Assembly: GCA_017983495.1 (NCBI GenBank)
Contig: JAGOBH010000010.1
Location: 26,129 to 90,128 of the forward strand
Source of the DNA: Pyrinomonadaceae bacterium
GTDB taxonomy: Bacteria; Acidobacteriota; Blastocatellia; Pyrinomonadales; Pyrinomonadaceae
Direction of reading: 5' to 3'
Length of the DNA stretch: 64,000 nucleotides
The stretch's first letter is position 1, and the number at the start of each line of letters is the position of its first letter. Both the position numbers and the translations under genes were made by a program. Positions 17,568 through 26,052 of this stretch are shown here, piece by piece. The notes beneath the pieces were generated by a model. The model had not been told where the DNA came from and did not search any database. It worked only from the letters and a program-made list of their open reading frames with translations.

Positions 17568-19325
17568 CTAGTTTTCGCCCGTGACCGGCAGCGTCACGCT
17601 GAATATCGTGCCTGTCGGGTCATTCGCCGTGACCTCGATCCTTCCGCCGTGGGCAGTAACGATGCCATAACATACGGCGAGCCCAAGGCCGGTGCCTTTA
17701 CCGGCAGGTTTGGTGGTGAAAAACGGATCGAATATGTGCTGAGCCGCTGTGTCCTCGATGCCGCCGCCTGTGTCGGCGATAGTAATGACCACGTCGCCGC
17801 CGCTTGTGGACACGCTGACGGCGAGCGTGCCTCCGTCGGGCATCGCATCGCGTGCGTTGAGCAGAAGATTGAGTGCGACCTGCTGGATCTGGTCCGCGTC
17901 GGCCTTGATTGCGGGAACGTTTTCGCCAAGATCGGTGACGATGTCGAGACGGCGGAACGATTCGTCAAAGCTTGCGAGACGCATCGCAGTCTCGACCACC
18001 TTGTTAACGTTCACGGACACCCTTGCGGCGGGCCGCGTTCGGGCAAAATTGGTCATATCGGTCGTGACCTGTGTTATCCGCTTGATCTGGGCGGAGATGA
18101 GTTTTAATTTGTCGCGGGCGTCGTCCGGCAGATCGTCCTTCGTCTGCATCATCTGGATCAGCGACGAGATCGAGGCGAGCGGGTTGTTGACCTCGTGGGC
18201 GACACCGGCTGAAAGCGTGCCCATCGCGGCGAGCTTTTCGGTACGGATGAGATGGGCGTTGAGCCGCTGCAGTTCGTCGATGTCCGCCGCCATCTTGCGG
18301 CTCATCTCGTTGAACGAATCCGCCAGCAGTCCGATCTCGTCATTCGTCCGACGTAAGTCCACCTCGGTCCCGTACCCGCCCTTGGCGACCTCAACGGCCG
18401 CAAGGGTCAGACGCTGCAGCGGACGCGAGATCGTCCGGAGTATGAGCAGGACAAGCAGCAAATTAGGGATAAGTGCCGAGATCACACTAAACACGAGATA
18501 CCGCCGCCATGCCTCGTAATCCATCCCGTGCCGAAACGCCCACCACGCGATCGGGATCTGAAACAATACAAAACTCACGACCGCGACCGTTGCGATGCTG
18601 AGAGCGACCTTGTAAGTGATCGGGAAGAGCCGAAATTGCTTAAGTGCCGACTGGAGTGAGAAGAGCTGGAAGTTGAGAATGGCGTACGCGTAGATCAGAA
18701 CGCCCGGCAAAACGAAGATGGCACTAAGCGGCAGCAGTTCGTAATAGCCGAGGTACGGTAAAACGATGTTTGCAAGCGTTTTAAGCACGCCGGTGATCGC
18801 CAGTCCCCAGATGATCGCCCCAACCTGCTGGCCCTCCTGAGTGCCGCGATAGCGACGGTATTTACCATACAGGATCGCCGCTCCATAAAAGAAGACAAAG
18901 TAGACGTAGACGACAAATGCGTACGCCAGCGGCGAGAGATCGATGACAAATCTGCCGTCCTCAAATCCGGCCCGATGCCACAACAGACCGAACGCGGCGG
19001 CAGGGAACAAGAAGATCGCCGGAGCGAATAGAACTGCAGCTCGCTTGCGAGGCGTGCGTGCATTCTCAGGAAACACCCACGCGAAGACGACCATCGCAAA
19101 CTGCATCAACAATGCAATTACAAAGCTCGCCGCGACCCACCAACCCGAAGCCCTATCAACGGGGTAGAAATTCCAAAAGATCAGGTCTTTGACTGTCCAG
19201 AAGGCAAGAAACGCGATGAATGCCGCAAATGTCTGATGGGCACGATTTCTGGGATTAGCGACAAAAACGTAAAACCCGAGCGTGACCAACAGAAAAAGGG
19301 CAAATAGGTGGAGCAACACCAGCAT
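17568..19325 (-). CDS. Membrane-bound sensor histidine kinase (orphan)
   Basis: A 585-residue kinase. The first 230 or so residues hold about seven hydrophobic helices, a 7TM-like input domain. Two more helices flank a short loop, then HAMP (RPLQRLTLAAVEVAKGGYG), HisKA with the phosphorylated His near residue 373 (AGVAHEVNNPLASI), and HATPase_c with the N box (LLLNARDAM), G1 (IADTGGGI), F (FDPFFTTKP) and G2 (GTGLGLAV). The stimulus is unknown. No response regulator gene is adjacent, so its partner lies elsewhere. Confidence 0.92.
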   Translation of the reverse strand: MLVLLHLFALFLLVTLGFYVFVANPRNRAHQTFAAFIAFLAFWTVKDLIFWNFYPVDRASGWWVAASFVIALLMQFAMVVFAWVFPENARTPRKRAAVLFAPAIFLFPAAAFGLLWHRAGFEDGRFVIDLSPLAYAFVVYVYFVFFYGAAILYGKYRRYRGTQEGQQVGAIIWGLAITGVLKTLANIVLPYLGYYELLPLSAIFVLPGVLIYAYAILNFQLFSLQSALKQFRLFPITYKVALSIATVAVVSFVLFQIPIAWWAFRHGMDYEAWRRYLVFSVISALIPNLLLVLLILRTISRPLQRLTLAAVEVAKGGYGTEVDLRRTNDEIGLLADSFNEMSRKMAADIDELQRLNAHLIRTEKLAAMGTLSAGVAHEVNNPLASISSLIQMMQTKDDLPDDARDKLKLISAQIKRITQVTTDMTNFARTRPAARVSVNVNKVVETAMRLASFDESFRRLDIVTDLGENVPAIKADADQIQQVALNLLLNARDAMPDGGTLAVSVSTSGGDVVITIADTGGGIEDTAAQHIFDPFFTTKPAGKGTGLGLAVCYGIVTAHGGRIEVTANDPTGTIFSVTLPVTGEN

Positions 19326-19367
19326 CTGCTAGATAGTAAATCGTTGTGTGTCGAATGAAAAGCCGTC

Positions 19368-20030
19368 CTATCTAACTAGAAAGCCGAGAACGAAGGCACA
19401 GATCGAGAAGGTAATGCCAAGCGACAACGGAAGAAAGTGTGAAAGCTCGATCATTCCGCCCTTTTTCAAAGCGAAATACGGGATCGAGAACGCCGTAAGC
19501 GAGACGGCACCTACCAGACCGCCGATGACCGCTCCAAAAAATGCTCCAATGATAAATATAAACAGGCCGCCCGCGGCACCGGCGGAAATTCCCCATAGTA
19601 TGCCGATCGCAAGACACGCGAGCGTCCGCCTTGAGAATGATGCACCGAACAAACCCTTTACCGACTTTCCGACCAAAATGCCTGAATAATAACCGACCAC
19701 AGAACTGACAAAGGTCGTTATCGACATAATAACCGTTGGCCAAAATTCGGCATGTTGAATACCTTTTGCGATGGTAAAAGCAATGAATATCGACGCCGGC
19801 GGCAGGCTCCCGAGCATAAGTCCGAAATAAGGAAATACCGTATCGGGCCCAAGCGGATAACGCATCGTTTGAGATTCGAATGCCTCGCGTTCTGTTGGGT
19901 AAAGACGTTTGTGGTCAGCGATCGCCGAATTTACCTGCAAGAGTCTTTCGAGCCGTTGCGAAGACTCCTCAGCCTCAATGTCTCCGCAAACTAGTTTGCT
20001 ATCGAATGATGTTGTGAGCCCGTATTCCAT
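19368..20030 (-). CDS. Integral membrane protein of unknown function
   Basis: A 220-residue protein. About 60 polar N-terminal residues (EESSQRLERLLQVN) are followed by about five hydrophobic helices rich in Gly and Ala (GIVWGISAGAAGG-like stretches). No family is recognised. Its start overlaps the end of the upstream gene by 40 bp in another frame, so translation is probably coupled. The two proteins likely work together in the membrane. Confidence 0.7.
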   Translation of the reverse strand: MEYGLTTSFDSKLVCGDIEAEESSQRLERLLQVNSAIADHKRLYPTEREAFESQTMRYPLGPDTVFPYFGLMLGSLPPASIFIAFTIAKGIQHAEFWPTVIMSITTFVSSVVGYYSGILVGKSVKGLFGASFSRRTLACLAIGILWGISAGAAGGLFIFIIGAFFGAVIGGLVGAVSLTAFSIPYFALKKGGMIELSHFLPLSLGITFSICAFVLGFLVR

Positions 20031-20683
20031 AATTCACCCGCGCTATGCTCTGAACGTAGATCGCTTGCTAACTGCGGTTCAAGCCCATATCGGCGGCGTA
20101 GCTCATTAGCATATCGCCGGTCTGATACGCACTCGGCAGTCTCGACCGCAAGCATAATTATCTCGTCGCTATTATCGGTTATGGACACTAGTGATTCGAT
20201 CGTACGCGAAAATTCATTTCTTGACCGTTCGCGGTGATACTCGAGTTTTGCGATGTTCTTCCGCTGTAGGGACAATGCGGCCAAATTCTGGTCTGGATGG
20301 CCAGTCATCCGAAATACCTCCGACAGGCCCGGAGCGATGTCGACCTCGCCCGCCGATTCGGCAAGGCCGGTGTATCGCAAAAACGCGTCTCTGAATTCGA
20401 AGACCGACGCTGACCGGTTACTCGACATTATCTGAGACTCAAATCTGCTGCGAACACGTGCAAGGGCATCACCGTTAAAATTGTTACCGCCAAGATCGAG
20501 TCGCGGAGCGGCCTTAAATAAGCTCGCCAGCATTATTGCTGCACCGACGGGCCAAATAATGAAGCGGGATATTACGCCCGCGATCGTGTGCAAAACCGGA
20601 CGGTGGTTGGAATCTAATAAGTACTGAACCCCAAAGGGAGCCCCGCAGGCCAAATAAATAATAATGATCTCGGCTAACGTCAT
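19991..20683 (-). CDS. Membrane-anchored protein of unknown function
   Basis: A 230-residue protein with two hydrophobic segments near the N-terminus (MTLAEIIIIYLACG, then FIIWPVGAAIMLASLF). A helical soluble domain rich in Arg and Glu follows (RSRNEFSRTIESLVSITDNSDEI). No motif is recognised. It is the first gene of an overlapping pair with the membrane protein downstream. The 335-bp gap upstream, shared with a divergent gene, holds a candidate sigma-54 promoter reading the other way. Confidence 0.7.
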   Translation of the reverse strand: MTLAEIIIIYLACGAPFGVQYLLDSNHRPVLHTIAGVISRFIIWPVGAAIMLASLFKAAPRLDLGGNNFNGDALARVRSRFESQIMSSNRSASVFEFRDAFLRYTGLAESAGEVDIAPGLSEVFRMTGHPDQNLAALSLQRKNIAKLEYHRERSRNEFSRTIESLVSITDNSDEIIMLAVETAECVSDRRYANELRRRYGLEPQLASDLRSEHSAGELWNTGSQHHSIAN

Positions 20684-20851
20684 GTTGCCCTATTGATGGC
20701 AATTGGCGTTCCATAGGCGATCTTTTCCGGTGTTGAGTGTGCCCGGTGAAAAAAATGCAATATTTGCGGGGTTCAAGTGACTTTTTCGGAACAACCTTTT
20801 CCGCGGAGTCGTACTCCAAATGTTTGCAATTCGCGAAAAATTGAAAGAACC

Positions 20852-20868
20852 ATTTGCAAAATGCAAAT
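20852..20868. promoter_or_regulatory. Palindrome upstream of the sigma-54 promoter (candidate enhancer site)
   Basis: ATTTGCA and TGCAAAT flank AAA, a perfect 7-bp inverted repeat about 70-85 bp upstream of the -24 element. This is the distance at which sigma-54 activators often bind. The role is inferred from position only. Confidence 0.4.
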
Positions 20869-20936
20869 CTAATGGCGGGCCGAGCGACCGTTTACAAGCT
20901 GTCGGCAAAAGGGCAGCACCGAGATCGTCAATCGTT

Positions 20937-20951
20937 TGGCACTATAATTGC
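20937..20951 (+). promoter_or_regulatory. Candidate sigma-54 (-24/-12) promoter
   Basis: TGGCAC-N5-TTGC is an exact match to the RpoN consensus, with GG and GC 12 bases apart. It lies about 70 bp upstream of the small gene at 21019. The overlapping TATAAT word could also act as a sigma-70 -10 box, but no matching -35 is seen 16-18 bp upstream. Confidence 0.6.
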
Positions 20952-21018
20952 GTAGTAAATATCGAAACCGTTTCAGGGAATTAGGCGAAAGACTAACAGA
21001 CAAGGAGGAAAAGCAGTG

Positions 21019-21234
21019 ATGAACGTCAAAGCAAAAGTAAAGGTAGTAAAGAGGGCAGCTATCAACAAAGTTGTGCCCCAAGCTGAATCGGCAAAGACCA
21101 CCCGGATGGCGGCACGCGAAATGGTGTCCAATGTAACGGAATGGGTTACCGAATTCAAGTCGCGTAAAAGCGAAGAGACAAAGGCCGCCCTTGAGCAGCT
21201 GTTTGTAAAGAATCCTCAGACAAACGAATCATAA
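21019..21234 (+). CDS. Small basic protein of unknown function
   Basis: A 71-residue protein preceded by AGGAGG at 21003 with 10 nt spacing to the ATG. A GTG one codon earlier is possible. The N-terminus is strongly basic (VKAKVKVVKRAAINK) and the rest is helical and amphipathic (NVTEWVTEFKSRKSEETKAALEQLF). No family is recognised. Its own promoter candidate, good ribosome-binding site and terminator mark it as a real stand-alone gene. A nucleic-acid or membrane-surface role is only a guess from the charge. Confidence 0.75.
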   Translation: MNVKAKVKVVKRAAINKVVPQAESAKTTRMAAREMVSNVTEWVTEFKSRKSEETKAALEQLFVKNPQTNES

Positions 21235-21306
21235 ATTTAACTTTCCGAAAAGTACGCCATCCCTTTCGGGACAGGCGAAATGCAATAATTCCAGTATTTT
21301 AATAAG

Positions 21307-21332
21307 ACAACTGCTCCCTGCAGTTGTTTTTT
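21307..21332 (+). terminator. Rho-independent terminator
   Basis: ACAACTGC pairs with GCAGTTGT across a 5-nt loop and is followed by six T. It lies about 70 bp after the small basic-protein gene. Confidence 0.88.
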
Positions 21333-21423
21333 GTTGTGCTCAAATAGCGGTCGAAGGATTTGCGACTGTCTCTTGTTGACTGATATTCTACGTCCGTAGA
21401 AATCAGACATTTTCGATATATAT

Positions 21424-22185
21424 ATGAATGGAAAGGTTGCGATCGTAACTGGGGCGAGCAGCGGGATCGGACGTGCTACCGCCATGCTATTGGCACAAAA
21501 GGGAGCGTCAGTAATTGCTGTCGGCCGAAATGAAAAGGACCTGGTATCACTCCGTGAAGGATTAAAGTCCAAAAAGGGAAGTATTAAAATAAGCCTCGCC
21601 GACGTAACGGAGCATTCTCAACTTGATCGACTGGTTGCCGAAACCGTGCAGAACTTCGGTCAGATTGATGTGCTGGTCAACTCGGCAGGGGTCATCAAGA
21701 GCGGTAATATTGAGAACACAAGCATTGACGATTGGGACAAGATGATGAACATAAACTTGCGTTCGGTGTTCACTCTTGTTCAAAAGTGCCTTCCCCACCT
21801 CGAAGCCAGCAAAGGAAATATCGTAAACGTCTCAAGCGTTGCGGGAACCCGGTCTTTTCCCGGAGTCCTTGCTTATTGTGTTTCAAAGGCGGGTATCGAT
21901 CAATTTACGCGATGTACAGCGCTTGAGCTGGCTCCAAAGGGTATTCGTGTAAATGCCGTAAATCCCGGTGTCGTGGTTACAAACCTGCACACGCGCGGCG
22001 GCATGGACGAGGAAAGTTATAAGGCATTCCTGGAGCATGCCAAAGACACCCATCCGATCGGGCGTCCCGGAACCGCTTCCGAGGTCGCCGAACTTATTTG
22101 CTTTTTAGCATCCGACAAGGCCGGTTGGATCACGGGTGCGACATATGAGATCGACGGTGGACGCGGACAGACCTGTGCACGTTAG
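21424..22185 (+). CDS. Short-chain dehydrogenase/reductase (SDR)
   Basis: A 253-residue classical SDR. The cofactor motif TGASSGIGRA is at residues 9-18 and NSAGV is near residue 86. The catalytic Ser is in NVSSVAG, and the Tyr-Lys pair is in YCVSKAG. The C-terminus GWITGATYEIDGGRG is typical. It is an NAD(P)-dependent oxidoreductase of unknown substrate. It is followed 27 bp later by a phosphodiesterase gene on the same strand, possibly in one transcript. Confidence 0.92.
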   Translation: MNGKVAIVTGASSGIGRATAMLLAQKGASVIAVGRNEKDLVSLREGLKSKKGSIKISLADVTEHSQLDRLVAETVQNFGQIDVLVNSAGVIKSGNIENTSIDDWDKMMNINLRSVFTLVQKCLPHLEASKGNIVNVSSVAGTRSFPGVLAYCVSKAGIDQFTRCTALELAPKGIRVNAVNPGVVVTNLHTRGGMDEESYKAFLEHAKDTHPIGRPGTASEVAELICFLASDKAGWITGATYEIDGGRGQTCAR

Positions 22186-22212
22186 AAAACGGCTTTTTGC
22201 TGATCGAAAGTA

Positions 22213-22989
22213 ATGAAGGTTCAGCTATTACCAAGTACATTTGAGGCGGACGGCACGGCCTCGCAGCGTCAGCATCTTGCGTGTCTGATCGTCGACGATA
22301 AAGTGGCGTTTGATGCCGGTAGCCTGGCTCTGGCGTGCACAGATGAGCAAAGGGCTAATGTACGCGATGTGGTCATCTCACACGTACATCTCGATCATAT
22401 CGCCGGGTTGCCTTTGTTTATTGACGATCTGTATTCCACATTAGACGCTCCTGTTCGCATACACGTTACGGAAGAAATGGCCGAGGCGTTGGAACGGGAT
22501 ATTTTTAATTGGACCATTTACCCGAGATTTTCTGAACTGAAGAACGCCAAGGGTTCTGTGCTTGAGTACAAAATGTTCGATCAAGAAAACCGCTTTACGG
22601 CTGCCCACCTCAGCGTCTTACCTTTTGCGGTAAATCATAGCGTTCAGAGTTATGGGTTTTTAGTCGAAGCGTCCGGAACGTCGATCGCAATCACCGGTGA
22701 TATGGCCCACACCCCTGACATTTGGACCATTTTGAACGAAAGCCGAAATTTGTCTGCAATATTTATCGAATGTGCGTTTCCAAACGAACTGAGCGATATC
22801 GCTGAAACTTCTCATCATATGACGCCGGCGAGGTTGGCGGTCGAGCTGGAACAATTCGAAAGGACAGACGTCCCGATTTATGCTCTGAACATCAAGCCCA
22901 TGTTTCGAGACGCGATACTCGCTCAATTAACGGATTTAGCGATCGACAATCTGACGGTGATGGAGATCGGCAAAGTCTACGACCTTTGA
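22213..22989 (+). CDS. Class II 3',5'-cyclic-nucleotide phosphodiesterase (metallo-beta-lactamase fold)
   Basis: A 258-residue protein with the metal motif HVHLDHIAGLP near residue 57, a fit to the class II cAMP phosphodiesterase signature. Further ligands lie in GDMAHTPDIW and in TSHHMTP near residue 197. The enzyme should hydrolyse cAMP or a related cyclic nucleotide in the cytoplasm, since no signal peptide is seen. Its 3' end overlaps the end of the convergent gene by 13 bp. Confidence 0.85.
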   Translation: MKVQLLPSTFEADGTASQRQHLACLIVDDKVAFDAGSLALACTDEQRANVRDVVISHVHLDHIAGLPLFIDDLYSTLDAPVRIHVTEEMAEALERDIFNWTIYPRFSELKNAKGSVLEYKMFDQENRFTAAHLSVLPFAVNHSVQSYGFLVEASGTSIAITGDMAHTPDIWTILNESRNLSAIFIECAFPNELSDIAETSHHMTPARLAVELEQFERTDVPIYALNIKPMFRDAILAQLTDLAIDNLTVMEIGKVYDL

Positions 22990-23225
22990 TCGTTTCCCGC
23001 ACGTTCACGCAGGAAATTTATTGGTTCGAACGCGCCCTCTCTGTGTTCGCCAAGAAAGTTTTCAAGGACAACTCGTCCGTTCGTCATGACCTTTTCGATC
23101 CTGAACGTCCGCTCTTCGCGCGGTTTCCCCGGCATGATCTCTGCCCGAAATGTGACGTTCATGCCCTGACGAGCCCAAACGCTGGCGTTCATCGAGCGGC
23201 CGGGTTTTCGTTTGAAAAAACTCAT
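22977..23225 (-). CDS. Small protein of unknown function (82 aa)
   Basis: An 82-residue basic protein (MSFFKRKPGRSMNASVWARQ at the start) with a probable small beta-barrel (VTFRAEIMPG, FRIEKVMTNGRVVLENF). It starts one base after the stop of the upstream small gene, and GGAGG in that gene's last codons serves as ribosome-binding site. No family is recognised. It is too short to assign a function. Confidence 0.65.
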   Translation of the reverse strand: MSFFKRKPGRSMNASVWARQGMNVTFRAEIMPGKPREERTFRIEKVMTNGRVVLENFLGEHREGAFEPINFLRERAGNDQRS

Positions 23226-23396
23226 TTACTGATCCTCCGTGATTTCCGGCTTTTTATGCTTGGATTTACGGCCGGCAGGATGAACCTTTTCCTCCGGCTT
23301 TTCAGGTCCTAATTTCCGCGTGGGTGGAGCGGTAGGCTTCCTGATCGAATCAAAAACGGGTCGTTCGGCCATTTTATTCTTGCCTCGTTTTCTCAT
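23226..23396 (-). CDS. Small basic, proline-rich protein, possibly leaderless
   Basis: A 56-residue Lys/Pro-rich protein (MRKRGKNKMAERPVFDSIRK at the start) that looks disordered. It is directly followed by and coupled to the 82-aa gene. The ATG at 23396 lies exactly 7 nt after TATAAT (23404-23409 on this strand), so the mRNA may begin at the start codon. The second ATG, giving MAERPVF, is an alternative. Confidence 0.55.
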   Translation of the reverse strand: MRKRGKNKMAERPVFDSIRKPTAPPTRKLGPEKPEEKVHPAGRKSKHKKPEITEDQ

Positions 23397-23498
23397 GGTG
23401 GAAATTATATCAAAAATCCCCAACGCCCATTGAACAGCTTGAGAATTGACAATAATTACTAAAAAATTCACTATAAGTTAACGTAATCGGTCGGAATT

Positions 23499-24476
23499 TT
23501 GGACGACACAGCTCGACGTTTGTACGGAAGAATGCCTAAACCAATTGAAAGGCCGCTGCGACAGCCGGGCCTTGCAAGAGCCCGACGTCCATTTTGGTTG
23601 CCGGCCTCGAATTATTATGTACTGGCCGCTGCTGTTGCAATTGCGTTCTTCTTTTTGGTTTGGGGAATTCTGCACGATGGCGGGGATGAAACGCCTTGGG
23701 TAACCGCGGGTATAGGGGCGAGTATCATTTTATCCGGAGCGGTCATTCTTCGCGAACTCGTTTTGCGGCGAGCAAGAAACCGATATTTATCAGAGCAGCG
23801 GCATTTTGACAGGCAGCTTCGCCAAGTCTATTCGAGGATAGAAAGCGACCGGCATTCTGACAAGTTGACTATCGAACAGAATGCCGAAATGTTGCGGAAT
23901 ATCGAGCGGAAATCGCGAGCGGCCAGAACCCTTGGAAAGTTTTCCGCTGTTCACCGTGAGGTCTTCGAGTTATGCGGTGAATATCTTGGCCGAAATGAAC
24001 TTGAGTTGCAGAATATCGGTACGGGTTCACCTCGGCTTGGGCCATTAAGAAAAAGTCGTGACGGTGTGGTTCAGTATCACAGGTTCCACCTGATGAAATG
24101 GGCTGAGATCGAATCGCGGGAGCTAACGCACGAAGCTAAAAATCGGGTCGTTTTGGCTGAAAAAGTAGAAGCGGCTCAGAGTGCGATAAACGTGATCGAC
24201 GCCGCATTGGCATATTATCCCAACGAGCGAGATCTGTTGGAGTCAAGGGATGTGGTTCTCGAAATGATCACTTCGATCAAGGTTTCACATTGGGTCGAAG
24301 AGGCCGAGAGGGCAGCCTTTAAAGGCGATTATAACGAAGCTCGCAGCCACTATCGTGACGCCCTTTTTTATCTGGGGCGTGAAAATGTGGGAAGCGAGGA
24401 CAGAACTATCCTGGCGGAGAAGATAAATCGTGAGATCGAGCGGCTACGGCAGTTGCAATCACGAGAAGAAAGTTAA
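23499..24476 (+). CDS. Membrane protein with a long helical cytoplasmic domain
   Basis: A 325-residue protein (TTG start; the ATG at 23532 is an alternative). It has two hydrophobic helices (YVLAAAVAIAFFFLVWGIL and ITAGIGASIILSGAVIL-like). Strongly charged alpha-helices follow, and a TPR-like C-terminal pair (VEEAERAAFKGDYNEARSHY) ends the protein. No family is recognised. It may act as a scaffold for the polysaccharide-export-like gene that follows, but this rests on proximity alone. Confidence 0.7.
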   Translation: MDDTARRLYGRMPKPIERPLRQPGLARARRPFWLPASNYYVLAAAVAIAFFFLVWGILHDGGDETPWVTAGIGASIILSGAVILRELVLRRARNRYLSEQRHFDRQLRQVYSRIESDRHSDKLTIEQNAEMLRNIERKSRAARTLGKFSAVHREVFELCGEYLGRNELELQNIGTGSPRLGPLRKSRDGVVQYHRFHLMKWAEIESRELTHEAKNRVVLAEKVEAAQSAINVIDAALAYYPNERDLLESRDVVLEMITSIKVSHWVEEAERAAFKGDYNEARSHYRDALFYLGRENVGSEDRTILAEKINREIERLRQLQSREES

Positions 24477-24518
24477 GGCCGGCGAAATATTCCAATTTTC
24501 GCTTTTGTTTATAAAGAA

Positions 24519-24716
24519 ATGATTTCCCAACGCTGTCCCAAATGTCAAAGTAGTCGAATAAGGCGGGGCTATCGGCCGACGCCGCTCTGGTCGAAATTTA
24601 TCTTCCGTTACAATCTTCTTTGTGATAGCTGTAACTGGGAGTTTTTTGGATTCGCTGTCCCCGGAACAGTCGACTCCCGCCCGAACCGAAAGAAGAAAAC
24701 TATGGGCGATAGATGA
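24519..24716 (+). CDS. Small zinc-ribbon protein
   Basis: A 65-residue protein with two CxxC knuckles (CPKCQ at residues 6-10 and CDSCN at about 35-39), the layout of a zinc ribbon, and a basic linker (RIRRGYRP). It lies just before the gene for an SLBB-type export protein on the same strand. The function is unknown; protein or nucleic-acid binding is the usual role of such ribbons. Confidence 0.75.
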   Translation: MISQRCPKCQSSRIRRGYRPTPLWSKFIFRYNLLCDSCNWEFFGFAVPGTVDSRPNRKKKTMGDR

Positions 24717-24741
24717 GTATTCGACTAGCAATGTATTCAAA

Positions 24742-25752
24742 ATGCCTGCCATTATCTCGCTGACAATCCCCAGGTTTGAACTTTTCAAAGCGGTCAGTTT
24801 AACCGTAATCGTCTTGTTGTTAACTTGTGCGGCTGCAGCACAGCCCATAAAACCGGCACTTTCGGATCTGGTTCACTACGGCGACCTGATCGATCTCGAC
24901 GTCGCCGGAGGCTTTGAATTTGACTGGCGGGGCACTCTCAATCCGGAGGGCTTTTTGGATGGTGTTAACACTTACGGCGAACCTGTCTATGGACTATGCC
25001 GTAGCGAAAAGGATATCGCAGCAGACGTGGTTCGTGCATACAGCCGCTTACTCAGAGATCCGGTGGTCACTATAAAGATCATTGACCGGTCAAACCGGGC
25101 GGTGGCCACGCTCGACGGTGCCGTTCGCCTGCCCCAGCGGTTTCAGCTGAAGCGTCCGGCCTCACTTCTCGAATTGATCGTCATGAGCGGCGGCCTAACT
25201 GACGAAGCCGGCGGTTCGATCCAGATCTTCAGGCCGAAAAATCTAAGTTGCGAAAGATCTGCAACAGACGTGGTGGCCAGCAACGTAACGGCAGCAGCCC
25301 TCGTTTCAGGCAACCGACCTCAGATCGAGAACATCACAATCGTAGACCTTCTTACCGGAAAAGAGTCGGCGAACCCGATCATCCGAAGTGGCGATCTCGT
25401 TACCGTTATGCGTTCAACGCCAATATATGTGATCGGAGGCGTCAACAATCCGCGTAATATCGCCTCAAGGACTGGAATCACGCTGTCGAGAGCGATCGCA
25501 TCGGCGGGAGGGCTTGCGAAGGAAGCTAATGGACAGGCTGTGTCCGTTTTCAGGCGAGACGGGGCAGATACGCGGGTCATAGAGTTTGATCTTGCGAGGA
25601 TCAGCGATGGCAGCGTGCCGGATCCGGAGTTGCGGGCGTTCGATATTGTGGAAGTCAGTCAAAAAGGCCGGCCAAAGCGGACGCTTCCGCCGGTCATCAG
25701 CAATCTTCGATCCGAACGGCCTAACAGCCTGCCCCTAAGGATCGTGGACTGA
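24742..25752 (+). CDS. Polysaccharide-export-type periplasmic protein with SLBB domains
   Basis: A 336-residue protein. The ATG at 24742 starts a signal peptide (LTVIVLLLTCAAAAQ). An N-terminal Poly_export-like region (HYGDLIDLDVAGG, then YGLCRSEKDIAADVVRAY, then DPVVTIKIIDRS) is followed by two SLBB-like beta-grasp units (GAVRLPQRFQL, SLLELIVMSGGLTDEAGG; YVIGGVNNPRNI, LSRAIASAGGLAKEANG). This is the Wza/GumB type of outer-membrane export component. The kinase, polymerase and glycosyltransferase genes expected of an exopolysaccharide locus are absent here. Confidence 0.8.
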   Translation: MPAIISLTIPRFELFKAVSLTVIVLLLTCAAAAQPIKPALSDLVHYGDLIDLDVAGGFEFDWRGTLNPEGFLDGVNTYGEPVYGLCRSEKDIAADVVRAYSRLLRDPVVTIKIIDRSNRAVATLDGAVRLPQRFQLKRPASLLELIVMSGGLTDEAGGSIQIFRPKNLSCERSATDVVASNVTAAALVSGNRPQIENITIVDLLTGKESANPIIRSGDLVTVMRSTPIYVIGGVNNPRNIASRTGITLSRAIASAGGLAKEANGQAVSVFRRDGADTRVIEFDLARISDGSVPDPELRAFDIVEVSQKGRPKRTLPPVISNLRSERPNSLPLRIVD

Positions 25753-25791
25753 ATTTTCGGATGATATCGCCCAACGCTGTATTGATTTTGG

Positions 25792-25820
25792 TTGTCAATC
25801 GATCAGGAAAGACCTATAAT
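25792..25820 (+). promoter_or_regulatory. Sigma-70 promoter for a leaderless small gene
   Basis: TTGTCA and TATAAT are separated by exactly 17 bp, and TATAAT is followed after 7 nt by the ATG at 25828. Transcription would begin at or next to the start codon. Confidence 0.7.
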
Positions 25821-25827
25821 CGCCTTT

Positions 25828-26028
25828 ATGTCTAAAACCACTGGAAAATTCAGCCGGCGAACGCTCGCCTCAATTTGGACCATCGCCGTTGGCATTGTCA
25901 TCGGTGCACTTATCTACTTCGAACAGATCTCGGTTCTATATGTTCTCGCGACGCTTTCACTTGTGGGCCTGCTGCTTTTCGTGGCCTTCGCTGACCTCGA
26001 GAAGATCGGATTTGACTCGGGAGAATAG
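25828..26028 (+). CDS. Small two-helix membrane protein
   Basis: A 66-residue protein with two hydrophobic helices (LASIWTIAVGIVIGALIYF and VLATLSLVGLLLFVAF) between short basic and acidic ends. No family is recognised. The start is set by the promoter geometry: the ATG lies 7 nt after the -10 box and no Shine-Dalgarno is present, so a leaderless mRNA is likely. The open frame extends 12 codons upstream, through the promoter, and those codons are unlikely to be translated. Confidence 0.65.
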   Translation: MSKTTGKFSRRTLASIWTIAVGIVIGALIYFEQISVLYVLATLSLVGLLLFVAFADLEKIGFDSGE

Positions 26029-26052
26029 ATCGCCTGCCTGCAGGCACTGACG

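Noticed and set aside
22977..23396. Toxin-antitoxin pair
   Set aside because: Two small coupled genes, but neither has a known toxin or antitoxin motif, and the order and composition give no support.
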